From NCBI GenBank assembly GCA_002838205.1, contig CP017950.1, positions 1,928,858 through 1,992,857 on the forward strand: a DNA stretch of 64,000 bases, read 5' to 3'. A model generated the notes under the pieces. It saw nothing but the letters and a program-made list of their open reading frames with translations, searched no databases and had not been told where the DNA came from. A program made the position numbers and the translations under genes. The stretch is from Tenericutes bacterium MZ-XQ. Lineage in GTDB: Bacteria; Bacillota_I; Bacilli_A; Acholeplasmatales; Acholeplasmataceae. Shown here one piece after another: positions 1 to 7,618 of this stretch; position 1 is the stretch's first letter, and each line of letters starts with the position of its first letter.

Positions 1-428
1 TCCATCACCCATTTCTGATTCGGATAAAGGGTTTTAAAGTCTTGATTCATGATATTTTCTTTATCATCAGGCGCTTTAGAAGTTGACCCAGGTTTATATT
101 TTTTAGTAATGATAGATCTAAGCTCTAATCGCCTCATATAGACGCTGACGCGCTTAAGTGAAGCGTAGTAGCCCTGTTTTATTAGCTCCCTACGAATCTT
201 TGGTGCACCGTAGATGCTATCAAACTCATTATAGATTTCAATAATCTTGGATTCGAGTTCTAATCGTCTGATTTCTCTATCAGACATCTTGTGTTTGAAT
301 ATCTTATAGACTGTGCTGCGGTTTAGATGAAGCACTTTACACATTATCTTAATTGGATAGATATGCTTGAATAATTTGATAAAGTCGACTTTTTCTTTTA
401 GGGTTTTCGTGCGAATATGGCGGTCGCT
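1..428 (-). CDS. IS3-family transposase OrfB, N-terminal part (runs off left edge)
   Basis: This frame stays open from the edge to about 428. It contains a second HTH region, then the HTH_21-type stretch with SIYGAPKIRREL and RVSVYMRRLELRSI, and reaches the start of the integrase core at NQKWVMD, where the window ends. It lies in the -1 frame relative to orfA. A run of seven A (minus strand, 434-428) followed by GCG near the end of orfA is a slippery site, so the active transposase is probably an OrfAB fusion made by programmed frameshifting, as known for IS3 elements. The catalytic DDE residues cannot be seen because the gene is cut. Confidence 0.8.
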
Positions 429-703
429 TTTTTTAGGATTTCATTTTCCATTTCAAGTTCCCTAATTCTCTTTTCTAATGCTTTTACTTCTTTAGGTGTA
501 ACAGTCTTACCATCCTCAGTGATCACAGGTGTAAGTTCTTTTGTCCATTTATAGATTGTCCCGGTGGGTATGCCATACTCACGGGACAACTTAGATACTG
601 ATTGCCCGCTTTGAAATAATTCGACGATTTGTTGTTTAAATTCGTTTGAATAACGATTGCCTGTTGAAGACATGAGATCAACTCCTTCCTTATATTCTAT
701 CAT
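398..703 (-). CDS. IS3-family transposase OrfA
   Basis: A 101-residue protein. Residues about 15-55 form a HTH_Tnp_1 domain (SNEFKQQIVELFQSGQSVSK, then REYGIPTGTIYKW), and residues 70-93 form a charged leucine-zipper-like helix (ALEKRIRELEMENEILKKA). It binds the insertion sequence ends and supplies the N-terminus of the OrfAB fusion. The -1 slippery A-run lies at the codons for LKK near the C-terminus and leads into orfB. The first Met is preceded by AGAATATAAGG-like sequence; the Met at residue 11 (start 673), preceded by AAGGAGTTGATCTC, has the better ribosome binding site and is probably the real start. Confidence 0.85.
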   Translation of the reverse strand: MIEYKEGVDLMSSTGNRYSNEFKQQIVELFQSGQSVSKLSREYGIPTGTIYKWTKELTPVITEDGKTVTPKEVKALEKRIRELEMENEILKKATAIFARKP

Positions 704-727
704 AAGAAGGATTCTTACTCTTTGTGT

Positions 728-805
728 CTACTGTTCTATATTAACAGCACAAGCACTTAAAGTAAACAATCCTACAACCATCCATAACACTAACATTTTT
801 CTCAT
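728..805 (-). pseudogene. Lipoprotein gene truncated by the IS3 element
   Basis: A 25-codon remnant that starts with MRKMLVLWMVVGLFTLSAC, a clean lipoprotein signal peptide with lipobox LSAC and Cys at residue 19. Only a few codons follow before a TAG within the predicted IS end (746 and below). The start codon overlaps the stop of the 24-codon frame upstream (ATGA) and AGGG lies at a suitable distance. What I infer: the insertion sequence landed immediately after the lipobox, so the mature lipoprotein is lost or lies beyond the left edge. The original function cannot be known from this stub. Confidence 0.7.
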
Positions 806-876
806 ACATTTTCCCTCACTATAGATAACAATGCAATCAGTAATGTTATGATAATAATACTTTTTTTTATTTCCAT
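802..876 (-). CDS. Tiny hydrophobic membrane peptide (24 aa)
   Basis: This frame begins directly after the stop of the preceding gene (TAAATG) and ends in ATGA overlap with the truncated lipoprotein gene. The product starts MEIKKSIIIITLLIALLS and consists of a short charged N-terminus and one hydrophobic segment of about 15 residues. A GGAGAGGG-like purine run precedes the start at about 10 nt. No family is recognised. Tight coupling on both sides argues for real translation, either as a functional membrane peptide or only to carry ribosomes to the next gene. Confidence 0.45.
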   Translation of the reverse strand: MEIKKSIIIITLLIALLSIVRENV

Positions 877-1319
877 TTAAGAACCCTCTCCTTCTACTAC
901 TTGTTGATTAATAGTGATACTTCCAGATGTATAGTCTCCAACCATTTTTATTCGATATTCACCTATGATTGTGGAGATCTTATTGATACCATTTGTTAAA
1001 TCGATAATTTGATTATTTGGATCAATTAATACGACTTTAAAACGACCTTGTTTGATTTGAATACTCAAATCTATCTCAATCCGGATCCATCAGCAAATGA
1101 ATCTAATAAGTACGTCCCACTAAATTTTTCAAACTGTAATTGATCATCACTTCCTGTTTTACTAAAGAAACTAAATGAAGTCCCTTCTGCGATGATATAC
1201 TGATCATCATCAAATAACTTACCTTTATCATCAATTTTTAAACTAAGTCTTATGACTGCAGATATTGCTAAGATGAAAATAATGGCAACACCCATGATAA
1301 TTATTACTTTATTTCTCAT
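877..1319 (-). pseudogene. Membrane-anchored beta-domain protein, frameshifted
   Basis: Two frames make up one protein. The first (1071-1319) begins with one transmembrane segment (VIIIMGVAIIFILAISAVI) and ends at FEKFSGTYLLDSFADGSGLR before a TAG. The second (877-1068 with a TTG, open further upstream to about 1087) continues as IEIDLSIQIKQGRFKVVLID and ends in GEYRIKMVGDYTSGSITI. The joined sequence resembles small Firmicute membrane proteins with one extracytoplasmic beta domain (FxGTY..., KxGKFKVVLVDP..., YRIKIVGxxAxGSF). A one-base change around 1075-1090 explains the split. It follows the TetR gene by 31 nt and is probably in its transcript. Two separate overlapping genes are less likely. 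Confidence 0.65.
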
Positions 1320-1350
1320 ACTTGTTCCTTTTGTTTTACTTAATTAGTAT

Positions 1351-1923
1351 TTAATTCAGTTTCAATACATTATCTACAATTTGCTTAATAATATCTGCTC
1401 TTTTTTCTTTATCAAACAAGTCAGTAAATAAAAACTCATTGTATGTATCACTATTAAGAAAAATCACCTGTAATGGAGTAATTATTTGCAAAGCATATAG
1501 TTTTAACTCCGTATCGCTTTTTTTACCTTTAAAAAACTCGTTTAACACTGGTAAAATTAATGAAATTGTATCTGTGCTACCACGTTTCATCTCATTTGAT
1601 ACGCCTATTACAGATAGATGATAAGTACCAAAAACAAAATCTCCAATATCAGTCATGGTCTTTAGTAAACGGTCATAAGCTGACATTCCTGTCAAATCAT
1701 CTGATGTCATATGTAATTGATTTGTAATATGATCTAAAATATTTCCTGTGGCAATGTAAATTAGGTTTTCTTTTGAACCAAAATGATAGTTAATCAGTGC
1801 AAGATTCACTTTTGCTTTTTCTGCAATATCTCTTACTGTAATTTGTTCGGGATCCATATGATTGTTTAACATCTTCATAGTTACTTCTAAAATTTTATCT
1901 TTTGCCTTCATAATATCCTCCAT
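1351..1923 (-). CDS. TetR/AcrR family transcriptional regulator (autoregulated)
   Basis: A 190-residue protein with the N-terminal three-helix DNA-binding domain of TetR regulators at residues about 7-53: ITVRDIAEKAKVNLALINYH followed by FGSKENLIYIA. The C-terminal ligand and dimer domain is divergent, so the inducer is unknown. Its start (MEDIMKAKD) overlaps a GGAGGATATT ribosome binding site, which favours the internal Met at residue 5 (start 1911). The promoter carries two near-palindromic sites TTAAACGTGTTTAA; variants TTAAACATGTTTAA lie in two other promoters, so this protein probably represses itself, the CPBP protease gene and the gene pair near 12.6 kb. Confidence 0.85.
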   Translation of the reverse strand: MEDIMKAKDKILEVTMKMLNNHMDPEQITVRDIAEKAKVNLALINYHFGSKENLIYIATGNILDHITNQLHMTSDDLTGMSAYDRLLKTMTDIGDFVFGTYHLSVIGVSNEMKRGSTDTISLILPVLNEFFKGKKSDTELKLYALQIITPLQVIFLNSDTYNEFLFTDLFDKEKRADIIKQIVDNVLKLN

Positions 1924-1926
1924 TTT

Positions 1927-2002
1927 TTAAACGTGTTTAACCTTTAAACTTATTATATCATAGTAAACTTATATATGTCAATATTTTTTTAAACGTGTTT
2001 AA
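1927..2002 (-). promoter_or_regulatory. TetR gene promoter with two operator palindromes
   Basis: On the minus strand TTGACA (1976-1981) and TATAAT (1952-1957) are separated by 18 bp. TTAAACGTGTTTAA occurs twice: at 1927-1940, between the -10 box and the ribosome binding site, and at 1989-2002, just upstream of the -35 box. The two sites bracket the promoter, as expected for repression by a bound TetR-family dimer. Confidence 0.75.
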
Positions 2003-2049
2003 TTATTATTGGACATATACATATCATATGTCTTATTAAATTAAAGATT

Positions 2050-2784
2050 CTAAAATAAGTACCCTATCAGTAATGGTGCAAAAGTTAACATCAAGTTCGA
2101 TATATTATGAATGAGTATTGGTATAATTATATTTCTAGATTTGTAAAAAGCGTAGCCCTCAATCATGCCCAATATCAAAGCTGTAAACAACTGATAAGAA
2201 TCATAAGTCATCGAAAATGGATGAAATCTATAACTGACATGTGCTGCTGAAAAAATCAAAGAAATCAGAATCAATGATCCAAAAACTTTTCTTTTTGAAA
2301 CCTTTTTACCATATATAAAATAACCATTTAAAAGAAGGGTAAGTCCAAAACCTCTAAATAAAACTTCTTCACCAAGCCCTGGAAAAACACTTTGGAAGAT
2401 AACAGTATCTCTTAATCGACTCATATCACTGATCTGATAGTTCGTGAGTGTTAACCAAGTTTGAGTATCAAAAAGATAAACTAAAAGATATACAACTGAT
2501 AACCCAATAGGAAAAAGTAGAACAAAATAAAATACATATTTCAAGTTATCTTTAAGTCCCTTGAATACTTGATAAGGTACGCTTTTAAAACAAACTAACG
2601 TCAATATCACACCTGTTACAAACATAATAAGCTGTTGATAAATGCCTGTAAGTAAATATGAATCAAGAACAATCATATCTCTTGTAAAGATCAAGAACAA
2701 TTCAAACAAAAAATCAAATACAGCAAGTATGAGTATACCAATAATTACAGTTTTTGTTTGAAATTCTTTTTTCAATTCTTTCAT
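2050..2784 (-). CDS. CPBP family intramembrane metalloprotease
   Basis: A 244-residue integral membrane protein with about seven or eight hydrophobic segments. The CPBP (CAAX protease and bacteriocin-processing) motifs are present: EExxxR as GLGEEVLFRG at residues 137-145, FSAAHVS with the first metal or catalytic His at about 182, and IPILIHNISN with the second at about 228. Family members cleave peptides within the membrane; several act in bacteriocin self-immunity. Its promoter carries a perfect TTAAACATGTTTAA palindrome overlapping the -10 box, linking it to the neighbouring TetR regulator. The substrate is unknown. Confidence 0.88.
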   Translation of the reverse strand: MKELKKEFQTKTVIIGILILAVFDFLFELFLIFTRDMIVLDSYLLTGIYQQLIMFVTGVILTLVCFKSVPYQVFKGLKDNLKYVFYFVLLFPIGLSVVYLLVYLFDTQTWLTLTNYQISDMSRLRDTVIFQSVFPGLGEEVLFRGFGLTLLLNGYFIYGKKVSKRKVFGSLILISLIFSAAHVSYRFHPFSMTYDSYQLFTALILGMIEGYAFYKSRNIIIPILIHNISNLMLTFAPLLIGYLF

Positions 2785-2818
2785 TTATAGATTTCCTCGT
2801 TTTTTTTATTCTGATTAT

Positions 2819-2860
2819 TTAAACATGTTTAATATATCATAATCAAATGATATCTGTCAA
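2819..2860 (-). promoter_or_regulatory. CPBP gene promoter with TetR operator
   Basis: Minus-strand TTGACA (2855-2860), 18 bp spacer and TATATT (2831-2836). The perfect 14 bp palindrome TTAAACATGTTTAA (2819-2832) overlaps the end of the -10 box. Same operator family as in front of the TetR gene. Confidence 0.72.
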
Positions 2861-2965
2861 TGATATCTGTTTTTTTTACTGTTTTTACAATAAAAATTGT
2901 ATAAACGTATTCTTCTATGTCTTTAAACTGTTAAAAAAGTCACCTCTACTTCTACTTATAATCTA

Positions 2966-2994
2966 TTGACAAAAACAAAACCTTAACATAAAAT
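2966..2994 (+). promoter_or_regulatory. Promoter of the nucleotidyltransferase gene
   Basis: TTGACA (2966-2971), 17 bp spacer and TAAAAT (2989-2994) lie 42 bp before the start codon. GAAAGGA precedes the ATG as ribosome binding site. Confidence 0.7.
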
Positions 2995-3035
2995 ACTAGA
3001 TAAACAAAAAACGCGACATAACGAAAGGACATATT

Positions 3036-3806
3036 ATGCTATATAATCGAAAAGACCTGGTTAAACTTATAAGACCGTGGGTTGAACATCAATCTAAAAT
3101 CATCGCAGCATGGGAAGGGGGATCAGCAGCAACTAATCGTATGGACGAGTACTCAGATTTAGACTTATCGCTTGTTGTATCTGATGATCAAGTTGAGCAT
3201 ACATTTGATCTTTTTGAAGCATTTTTAAAAGATCACTTTACCATCATTCGCAAATATCGTGTACCAGAACCGACATGGCACGGATTATCACAGTGTTTCT
3301 TTCAAATTAGTGATGTTACAGATCATCTATACTTAGATATCGCTGTGATCAAGGAAAGCTTACCAGATAAACTTATGGAAAAAGACCGTCATGGCATCGC
3401 AAATGTATGGTTTGATCGAAAGCACATCTATGATGGTTCACCATCAAGCGAAAAAGATATGCGTATTAGAGGAAAAAAACTGTATGAAAGTGTCACTCAA
3501 AGTGATTTTTTAATGATTTTAGAGATCAACAAAGGTATTGCAAGGAAACAATTTATAGATGTTTTTCCAACATACTTTACTTTCATATCAAGACATTTAG
3601 GTATCATGCTTAATTTAAAGCATCGTCCAGAAAGAGCTGATTTCAATTTAAGATACGGACGTCTAGACTATTCTAAGGAAGATGTCAAACTCATTGAAGA
3701 TAGTTTTAAAGTATCTGATATAGAATCATTATCAATCCAGTTCTCAAAAATCCAAGCACGTTATCAAGAGCTAAAAACTGAGCTATTTGATCTATGGTCT
3801 AAGTAA
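3036..3806 (+). CDS. Aminoglycoside 6-adenylyltransferase-like nucleotidyltransferase
   Basis: A 256-residue protein with the polymerase-beta-type nucleotidyltransferase signature: GGS at residues 28-30, then EYSDLDLSLVV with Asp41 and Asp43, and a third acidic strand YLDIAVI with Asp101. This is the metal triad that transfers an NMP group from a nucleotide. Size and layout resemble the streptomycin/aminoglycoside 6-adenylyltransferase-like group that is widespread in Firmicutes and often has no proven antibiotic substrate. The gene is alone between its own promoter and a strong terminator. A resistance role is possible but not shown. Confidence 0.75.
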   Translation: MLYNRKDLVKLIRPWVEHQSKIIAAWEGGSAATNRMDEYSDLDLSLVVSDDQVEHTFDLFEAFLKDHFTIIRKYRVPEPTWHGLSQCFFQISDVTDHLYLDIAVIKESLPDKLMEKDRHGIANVWFDRKHIYDGSPSSEKDMRIRGKKLYESVTQSDFLMILEINKGIARKQFIDVFPTYFTFISRHLGIMLNLKHRPERADFNLRYGRLDYSKEDVKLIEDSFKVSDIESLSIQFSKIQARYQELKTELFDLWSK

Positions 3807-3827
3807 TATTAAATAACAATATATAAT

Positions 3828-3858
3828 AGTATCGATTCCTGCTATCGATACTTTTTTT
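3828..3858 (+). terminator. Intrinsic terminator after the nucleotidyltransferase gene
   Basis: Nine-bp stem AGTATCGAT (3828-3836) pairing with ATCGATACT (3844-3852), a 7 nt loop and a T-run. Confidence 0.85.
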
Positions 3859-3879
3859 AATGAAAACGTCTTCATCATA

Positions 3880-3907
3880 TTGTACATTTAAAAGAAAGGT
3901 GTATAAT
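3880..3907 (+). promoter_or_regulatory. Promoter of the TetR/nitroreductase pair
   Basis: TTGTAC (3880-3885), 16 bp spacer and a consensus TATAAT (3902-3907), 38 bp before the start of the regulator gene. Confidence 0.55.
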
Positions 3908-3945
3908 ATAAGTAGAACGACAGTTTACTTTTATAAGGAGAGTTT

Positions 3946-4551
3946 ATGAAACGAGAAGAAAAAAAACAAAGATTATACCAACATATACTAGATCAAACGC
4001 TTAAATTATTAGAGCATAAATCTTGGTCAGCAATTACCGCAGAAGATATTGTTAAACAAGCTGAAGTAAGTAAAAGAACGCTATATGCTTATTTTCCTAG
4101 TATACATCTCATTTATTTAGCTCTTATCAAAAAGTCATTCGAACAGAGAAATGCATATTTAGATGCTCACATGGATTTAGATCAAGAGATTAAAACCTTA
4201 TTATATAATCTTGCAAAGCATATTATGACTTTTTCTTTGAGTTCAAGTATTGAAGCAAACCTCATCAATCAATACGATGAAAATCTTTATATTGAACAAT
4301 ATCCAGTTCATGTAAAAGAAATCAGTGATATTGCTAATAAATATGAGTTAAGCCAATTATTCATCAATAAGGAACTAGACACAAATATATACAACAAATA
4401 TCTAGCTATTTTTTTGTGGAGTTCGATTACAGGATGGATAGATATTATCAAAAGCAAAAAAAACTGGCTAACAACTTACTTTCAAAGTGACATAGATAAA
4501 CTCTATGAAGAACACTTAAACATATTAAATAAATTTTTGGAGACATTATGA
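3946..4551 (+). CDS. TetR/AcrR family transcriptional regulator
   Basis: A 201-residue protein. Residues about 8-55 are a TetR N-terminal domain (SAITAEDIVKQAEVSKRTLY followed by AYFPSIHLIYLALI). The C-terminal part is helical and not assignable to a ligand class. It follows a GGAGAG ribosome binding site. The stop (TGA) overlaps the start codon of the nitroreductase-like gene, so the two are translated together; the simplest inference is that the regulator controls this two-gene transcript in response to a substrate of the enzyme. No palindrome as clear as those of the other TetR genes was found in its promoter. Confidence 0.85.
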   Translation: MKREEKKQRLYQHILDQTLKLLEHKSWSAITAEDIVKQAEVSKRTLYAYFPSIHLIYLALIKKSFEQRNAYLDAHMDLDQEIKTLLYNLAKHIMTFSLSSSIEANLINQYDENLYIEQYPVHVKEISDIANKYELSQLFINKELDTNIYNKYLAIFLWSSITGWIDIIKSKKNWLTTYFQSDIDKLYEEHLNILNKFLETL

Positions 4552-5678
4552 AAAAAAGAACGATTAAAAGCATTGTAATGGTAGTGCTCATTGCAATGAT
4601 AACAACATTAGCACTTATTCCAGTTATCAATGGTGCACTTGAACCAGTCAAATATGACCTATCAAAAGATATCTATGATGACGAAAGCGCATATATGACT
4701 GAAGACCAATTCCATTTGATAAAAGCAGGTATGTCATCTGCTAGTAGTCATAACATGCAGCCATGGTTAGTTAAGATTGTAGATGAAAGCACGTTTGAGG
4801 TATATATCGATCAAAGTAAATTGTTACCCGTTGTTGATCCAAACAATTATCAAACATTGATGAGTATCGGCGGATTTCTCGCAAACATAGATGATGAGGC
4901 TTCATCAAGAGGTATGATGATTGAAATATCATATGCTGAGAATATTGACTTCGAACTTGAAAGTCCAAAGGTTGCTACCATTTCAATCATCCAAGGTACT
5001 ACAATGAACCCAACAGACATAAGATCAGGTTCAACATATCAAAATGATGGTGATAGTTTAAATCAACAGACTTCATTTAACCCTCAACAAGAAATGGATA
5101 GATTTTTTGAACAAGGATATACCATTGATCTTATCAAAGATGAACAATTAGAAACATTCAAAGCATTTTTATTAGAAGGAACCACAATTGAATCTACGGA
5201 TCAAGCTGCAATGGATGAACTCTTATCGATTTTTAGATTTTCTCGACATTCAAAAAATGTGTTTAGATATGGTCTATCACTTAACACAATCTCAAGACCA
5301 ATGCAATTCTACATTGAATCATTAGTTGGCATGACATCAAACTGGGAGTCTTTTGGAAAATCTTCAATAACAACATTTGAAAAAAGATTAGCTTCTGAGT
5401 TTTCGTACTTCGTTATTTCGAAAGAGCAACCATCTCAACTTGATTACCTTCATGTTGGCTACTTATCACAATGGTTATCATTAGAACTCTCATATGTAAA
5501 TCTAAGACCTGCAGTACAACTGATAGAACCATTACATGGCATGAATCAAGTCTTAACAGACGCAAAAGAACAATTAAACATAACAAATGAAGTTATGCTG
5601 ATTATTGGTGTCAAATGGTCAGAACCATCAAAAGCATATGAATCCATTCGCCATCAAGTCATGGACATAATCTTGTAG
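4548..5678 (+). CDS. Membrane-anchored nitroreductase-family (Acg-like) flavoprotein
   Basis: A 376-residue protein. Residues 8-28 are one hydrophobic segment that acts as a signal or membrane anchor. Residues about 60-75 carry AGMSSASSHNMQPWLVKI, which matches the nitroreductase/Acg-type FMN-binding motif (A.SSHNxQPW). MSIGGFLANI corresponds to the helix contacting the flavin in this family. The family reduces nitro, quinone or flavin substrates with NAD(P)H, or only stores FMN (Acg). An anchored form is less usual and suggests action at the outer face of the membrane. It overlaps its TetR gene by 4 nt (ATGA). The substrate is unknown. Confidence 0.72.
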   Translation: MKKRTIKSIVMVVLIAMITTLALIPVINGALEPVKYDLSKDIYDDESAYMTEDQFHLIKAGMSSASSHNMQPWLVKIVDESTFEVYIDQSKLLPVVDPNNYQTLMSIGGFLANIDDEASSRGMMIEISYAENIDFELESPKVATISIIQGTTMNPTDIRSGSTYQNDGDSLNQQTSFNPQQEMDRFFEQGYTIDLIKDEQLETFKAFLLEGTTIESTDQAAMDELLSIFRFSRHSKNVFRYGLSLNTISRPMQFYIESLVGMTSNWESFGKSSITTFEKRLASEFSYFVISKEQPSQLDYLHVGYLSQWLSLELSYVNLRPAVQLIEPLHGMNQVLTDAKEQLNITNEVMLIIGVKWSEPSKAYESIRHQVMDIIL

Positions 5679-5738
5679 TGTAGAATCTATATTTAAAAAT
5701 CTTAAATATTATAGAACATTAGTTGATTCCTATAAATC

Positions 5739-5767
5739 AAAAAGCATCCTATTTATGGATGCTTTTT
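5739..5767 (+). terminator. Intrinsic terminator, probably bidirectional
   Basis: Eleven-bp stem AAAAAGCATCC (5739-5749) with GGATGCTTTTT (5757-5767) and loop TATTTAT. The A-run and T-run on either side allow use from both the nitroreductase gene and the opposing DUF3788 gene. Confidence 0.85.
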
Positions 5768-5829
5768 CATATATTAAGTTCTTATCAAATTACACGAATT
5801 ATACTTTGATTCGTTTAAGTTATAGAGAA

Positions 5830-6255
5830 TCAAAAGTTAATCTTTATTTCAATAAGTTTTTGAAGCAAAGCCATATCTTGATGACTATGAATCTCATACT
5901 GAAAAGACTTTCCTTCAGCATATTGTTTAGATTCTTTTAGTGTTTCACTCACTTGACTCAGCATGATATCATCTTCGATTTGCATGATTGCTTTAGTTCC
6001 AAATACTAAAACACACGTAAAAAATCCTTGATTCGGATAAAGAAATATAAGGTTGCGCTCAACTTTTCCATTGATTAAAATAATTTTTTTGCACCAACCG
6101 GTTTTTTTTGAATAAAATTTCCATTCAACTCGGATAGTACCATAGTCCATAATTAATGATTCAATCGCTGTCCAAAAAATGTGATTTTCATTCAATGTTG
6201 TTTGGACTTCTTCTTCAGTTGGATGTTTACTTTTATCTGTATATACACTTAACAT
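5830..6255 (-). CDS. DUF3788 family protein
   Basis: A 141-residue soluble protein. The segment VEWKFYSKKTGWCKKII followed by RNLIFLYPNQGFFTCVLVFG matches the conserved core of DUF3788 (WKxYxKKxGW..., L.P..G.F...FVFG). The family is common in Firmicutes and Bacteroidetes and its biochemical function is unknown. The start is preceded by GGAGGAAGCATA. It converges with the nitroreductase gene and shares the terminator at 5739-5767. Confidence 0.75.
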   Translation of the reverse strand: MLSVYTDKSKHPTEEEVQTTLNENHIFWTAIESLIMDYGTIRVEWKFYSKKTGWCKKIILINGKVERNLIFLYPNQGFFTCVLVFGTKAIMQIEDDIMLSQVSETLKESKQYAEGKSFQYEIHSHQDMALLQKLIEIKINF

Positions 6256-6500
6256 TATGCTTCCTCCAAAAATAGGCTTTTTTAATGAATTAGAAAATCT
6301 GTAAATGATCCATTATATGAATCATTTTTTGTAAAAAATATTTGCACAGTCAATACAAAAAATACATTTTCATCTTTACTTCAGATTGTCAAACTAATTC
6401 TTATGAACCCTATTCTAAAAAATATCACAAAATTTATTTATATAAATTAACTGTTGTTTATAATAAACATATTTTTATTTTATAATCTTTATCGATTTTT

Positions 6501-6529
6501 TTGACTTCACTTAAGCATTTATATAAAAT
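6501..6529 (+). promoter_or_regulatory. Promoter of the iron-type ABC importer
   Basis: TTGACT (6501-6506), 17 bp spacer and TAAAAT (6524-6529). The -10 box runs into GATAATC, which is one half of a Fur-box-like repeat; no full palindrome is present, so iron control is only a suggestion. The rest of 6256-6500 shows no other recognisable element. Confidence 0.65.
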
Positions 6530-6568
6530 GATAATCGCATAACAACTATAGCAAAGGAGAAAGAGAAT

Positions 6569-7600
6569 ATGCACAAAATTTTTGCATTATCATTAATGCT
6601 TGTTGTGATTTTCACACTATCCGCTTGTCAACTAAACCAAGCAGGTGAAGAATCATTAACTATATACACTGAGCGTCATTACGACACCGATCAAATTTTA
6701 TATGATCAGTTCACTGAAGAAACTGGCATAAAGATTAATCTTGTTCGTGATGAAGCAGATAAGTTGATTACTCGTCTTGAAAATGAAGGCGAAGACACAG
6801 AAGCTGATCTATTAATTATTGTAGATGCTGGTCGATTAGGAAGAGCAAAAGAACTTGATTTATTGCAACCAGTTGAATCAACGATTATAGATGAAAATGT
6901 ACCCGAGAGTTATCAAGATCCAGAAAACTATTGGTATGCTTTAACCATGAGAGCAAGAGTGTTTGTTTATCATCCAGATCGCGTATCTGAAAACGAGTTA
7001 TCAACATATGAAGATTTAACAGATCCTAAATGGGAAGGTCGTATTGTAACACGTTCATCAACTAACATCTACAATCAATCTCTTATGTCTTCATTTATTG
7101 AACTATGGGGTGAAGATGAAGCATTATCATGGGCACAAGGTCTAACTGCTAACTTCGCAAGAAGTCCTCAAGGTAATGACAGAGATCAAGCAAAAGCAGT
7201 CGTTGCTGGTGAAGCAGACCTTGCAATCATGAACACATATTATATCGGTAAAATGTTATACTCAAGTGATCCACTTGAAGTTGAAGTTGCTGAAACTGTA
7301 CGTGTGTTTTTCCCAAATCAAGAGACTACAGGCACACACGTTAATGTCAGCGGTATTGGTGTTGTTAAGCATTCTGAAAAACAAGAAAACGCAATCAAAC
7401 TCATTGAATACCTAACATCAGTTGATGCTCAATCATCTTATGCAAACGCAAATTATGAATTTCCTGTAAACCCATTAGTTGCTCCACATGAATTACTTGC
7501 ATCATGGGGTACATTTAATAAGCAAAACATTACTCTAGATACATTACGTGAACATGCAACTTTAGCTGCAATGCTCATGAATCAAGCAGGTTGGGTATAA
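6569..7600 (+). CDS. Iron(III)-type ABC transporter substrate-binding lipoprotein
   Basis: A 343-residue lipoprotein: signal peptide with lipobox LSAC and Cys20, then a periplasmic-binding fold. SLTIYTERHYDTDQILYDQF, DLLIIVDAGRLGRAK and a late NTYYIGKM (around residue 230) are characteristic of the FbpA/FutA ferric-iron binding group, where a Tyr pair and residues of the YTERHY region bind the metal. It captures substrate outside the membrane and delivers it to the permease encoded 18 nt downstream. A strong AAAGGAGAAAG ribosome binding site precedes the start. Specificity for iron is from family resemblance; other trivalent or sugar-phosphate substrates occur in this superfamily. Confidence 0.83.
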   Translation: MHKIFALSLMLVVIFTLSACQLNQAGEESLTIYTERHYDTDQILYDQFTEETGIKINLVRDEADKLITRLENEGEDTEADLLIIVDAGRLGRAKELDLLQPVESTIIDENVPESYQDPENYWYALTMRARVFVYHPDRVSENELSTYEDLTDPKWEGRIVTRSSTNIYNQSLMSSFIELWGEDEALSWAQGLTANFARSPQGNDRDQAKAVVAGEADLAIMNTYYIGKMLYSSDPLEVEVAETVRVFFPNQETTGTHVNVSGIGVVKHSEKQENAIKLIEYLTSVDAQSSYANANYEFPVNPLVAPHELLASWGTFNKQNITLDTLREHATLAAMLMNQAGWV

Positions 7601-7618
7601 GAAAAAAAGGTGGCATCT

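Larger units (their letters stand above)
1..746 (-). mobile_element. IS3-family insertion sequence, cut by left window edge
   Basis: Two overlapping frames on the minus strand (orfA then orfB) have the IS3-family layout: a small helix-turn-helix protein with a C-terminal leucine-rich coil, then a DDE integrase whose N-terminal HTH_21 region is visible. The probable outer end is near 746, where the minus strand reads TGTTAATATAGAACAGTAGA, a TGT-start typical of IS3 ends. The rest of the element lies outside the window. The end position is inferred from the loss of coding continuity in the lipoprotein gene it interrupts; no target duplication can be checked. Confidence 0.75.

Noticed and set aside
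6256-6568. Riboswitch or complete Fur box before the iron-type importer
   Set aside because: Only a promoter and one GATAATC half-site are visible; no conserved fold or full repeat.
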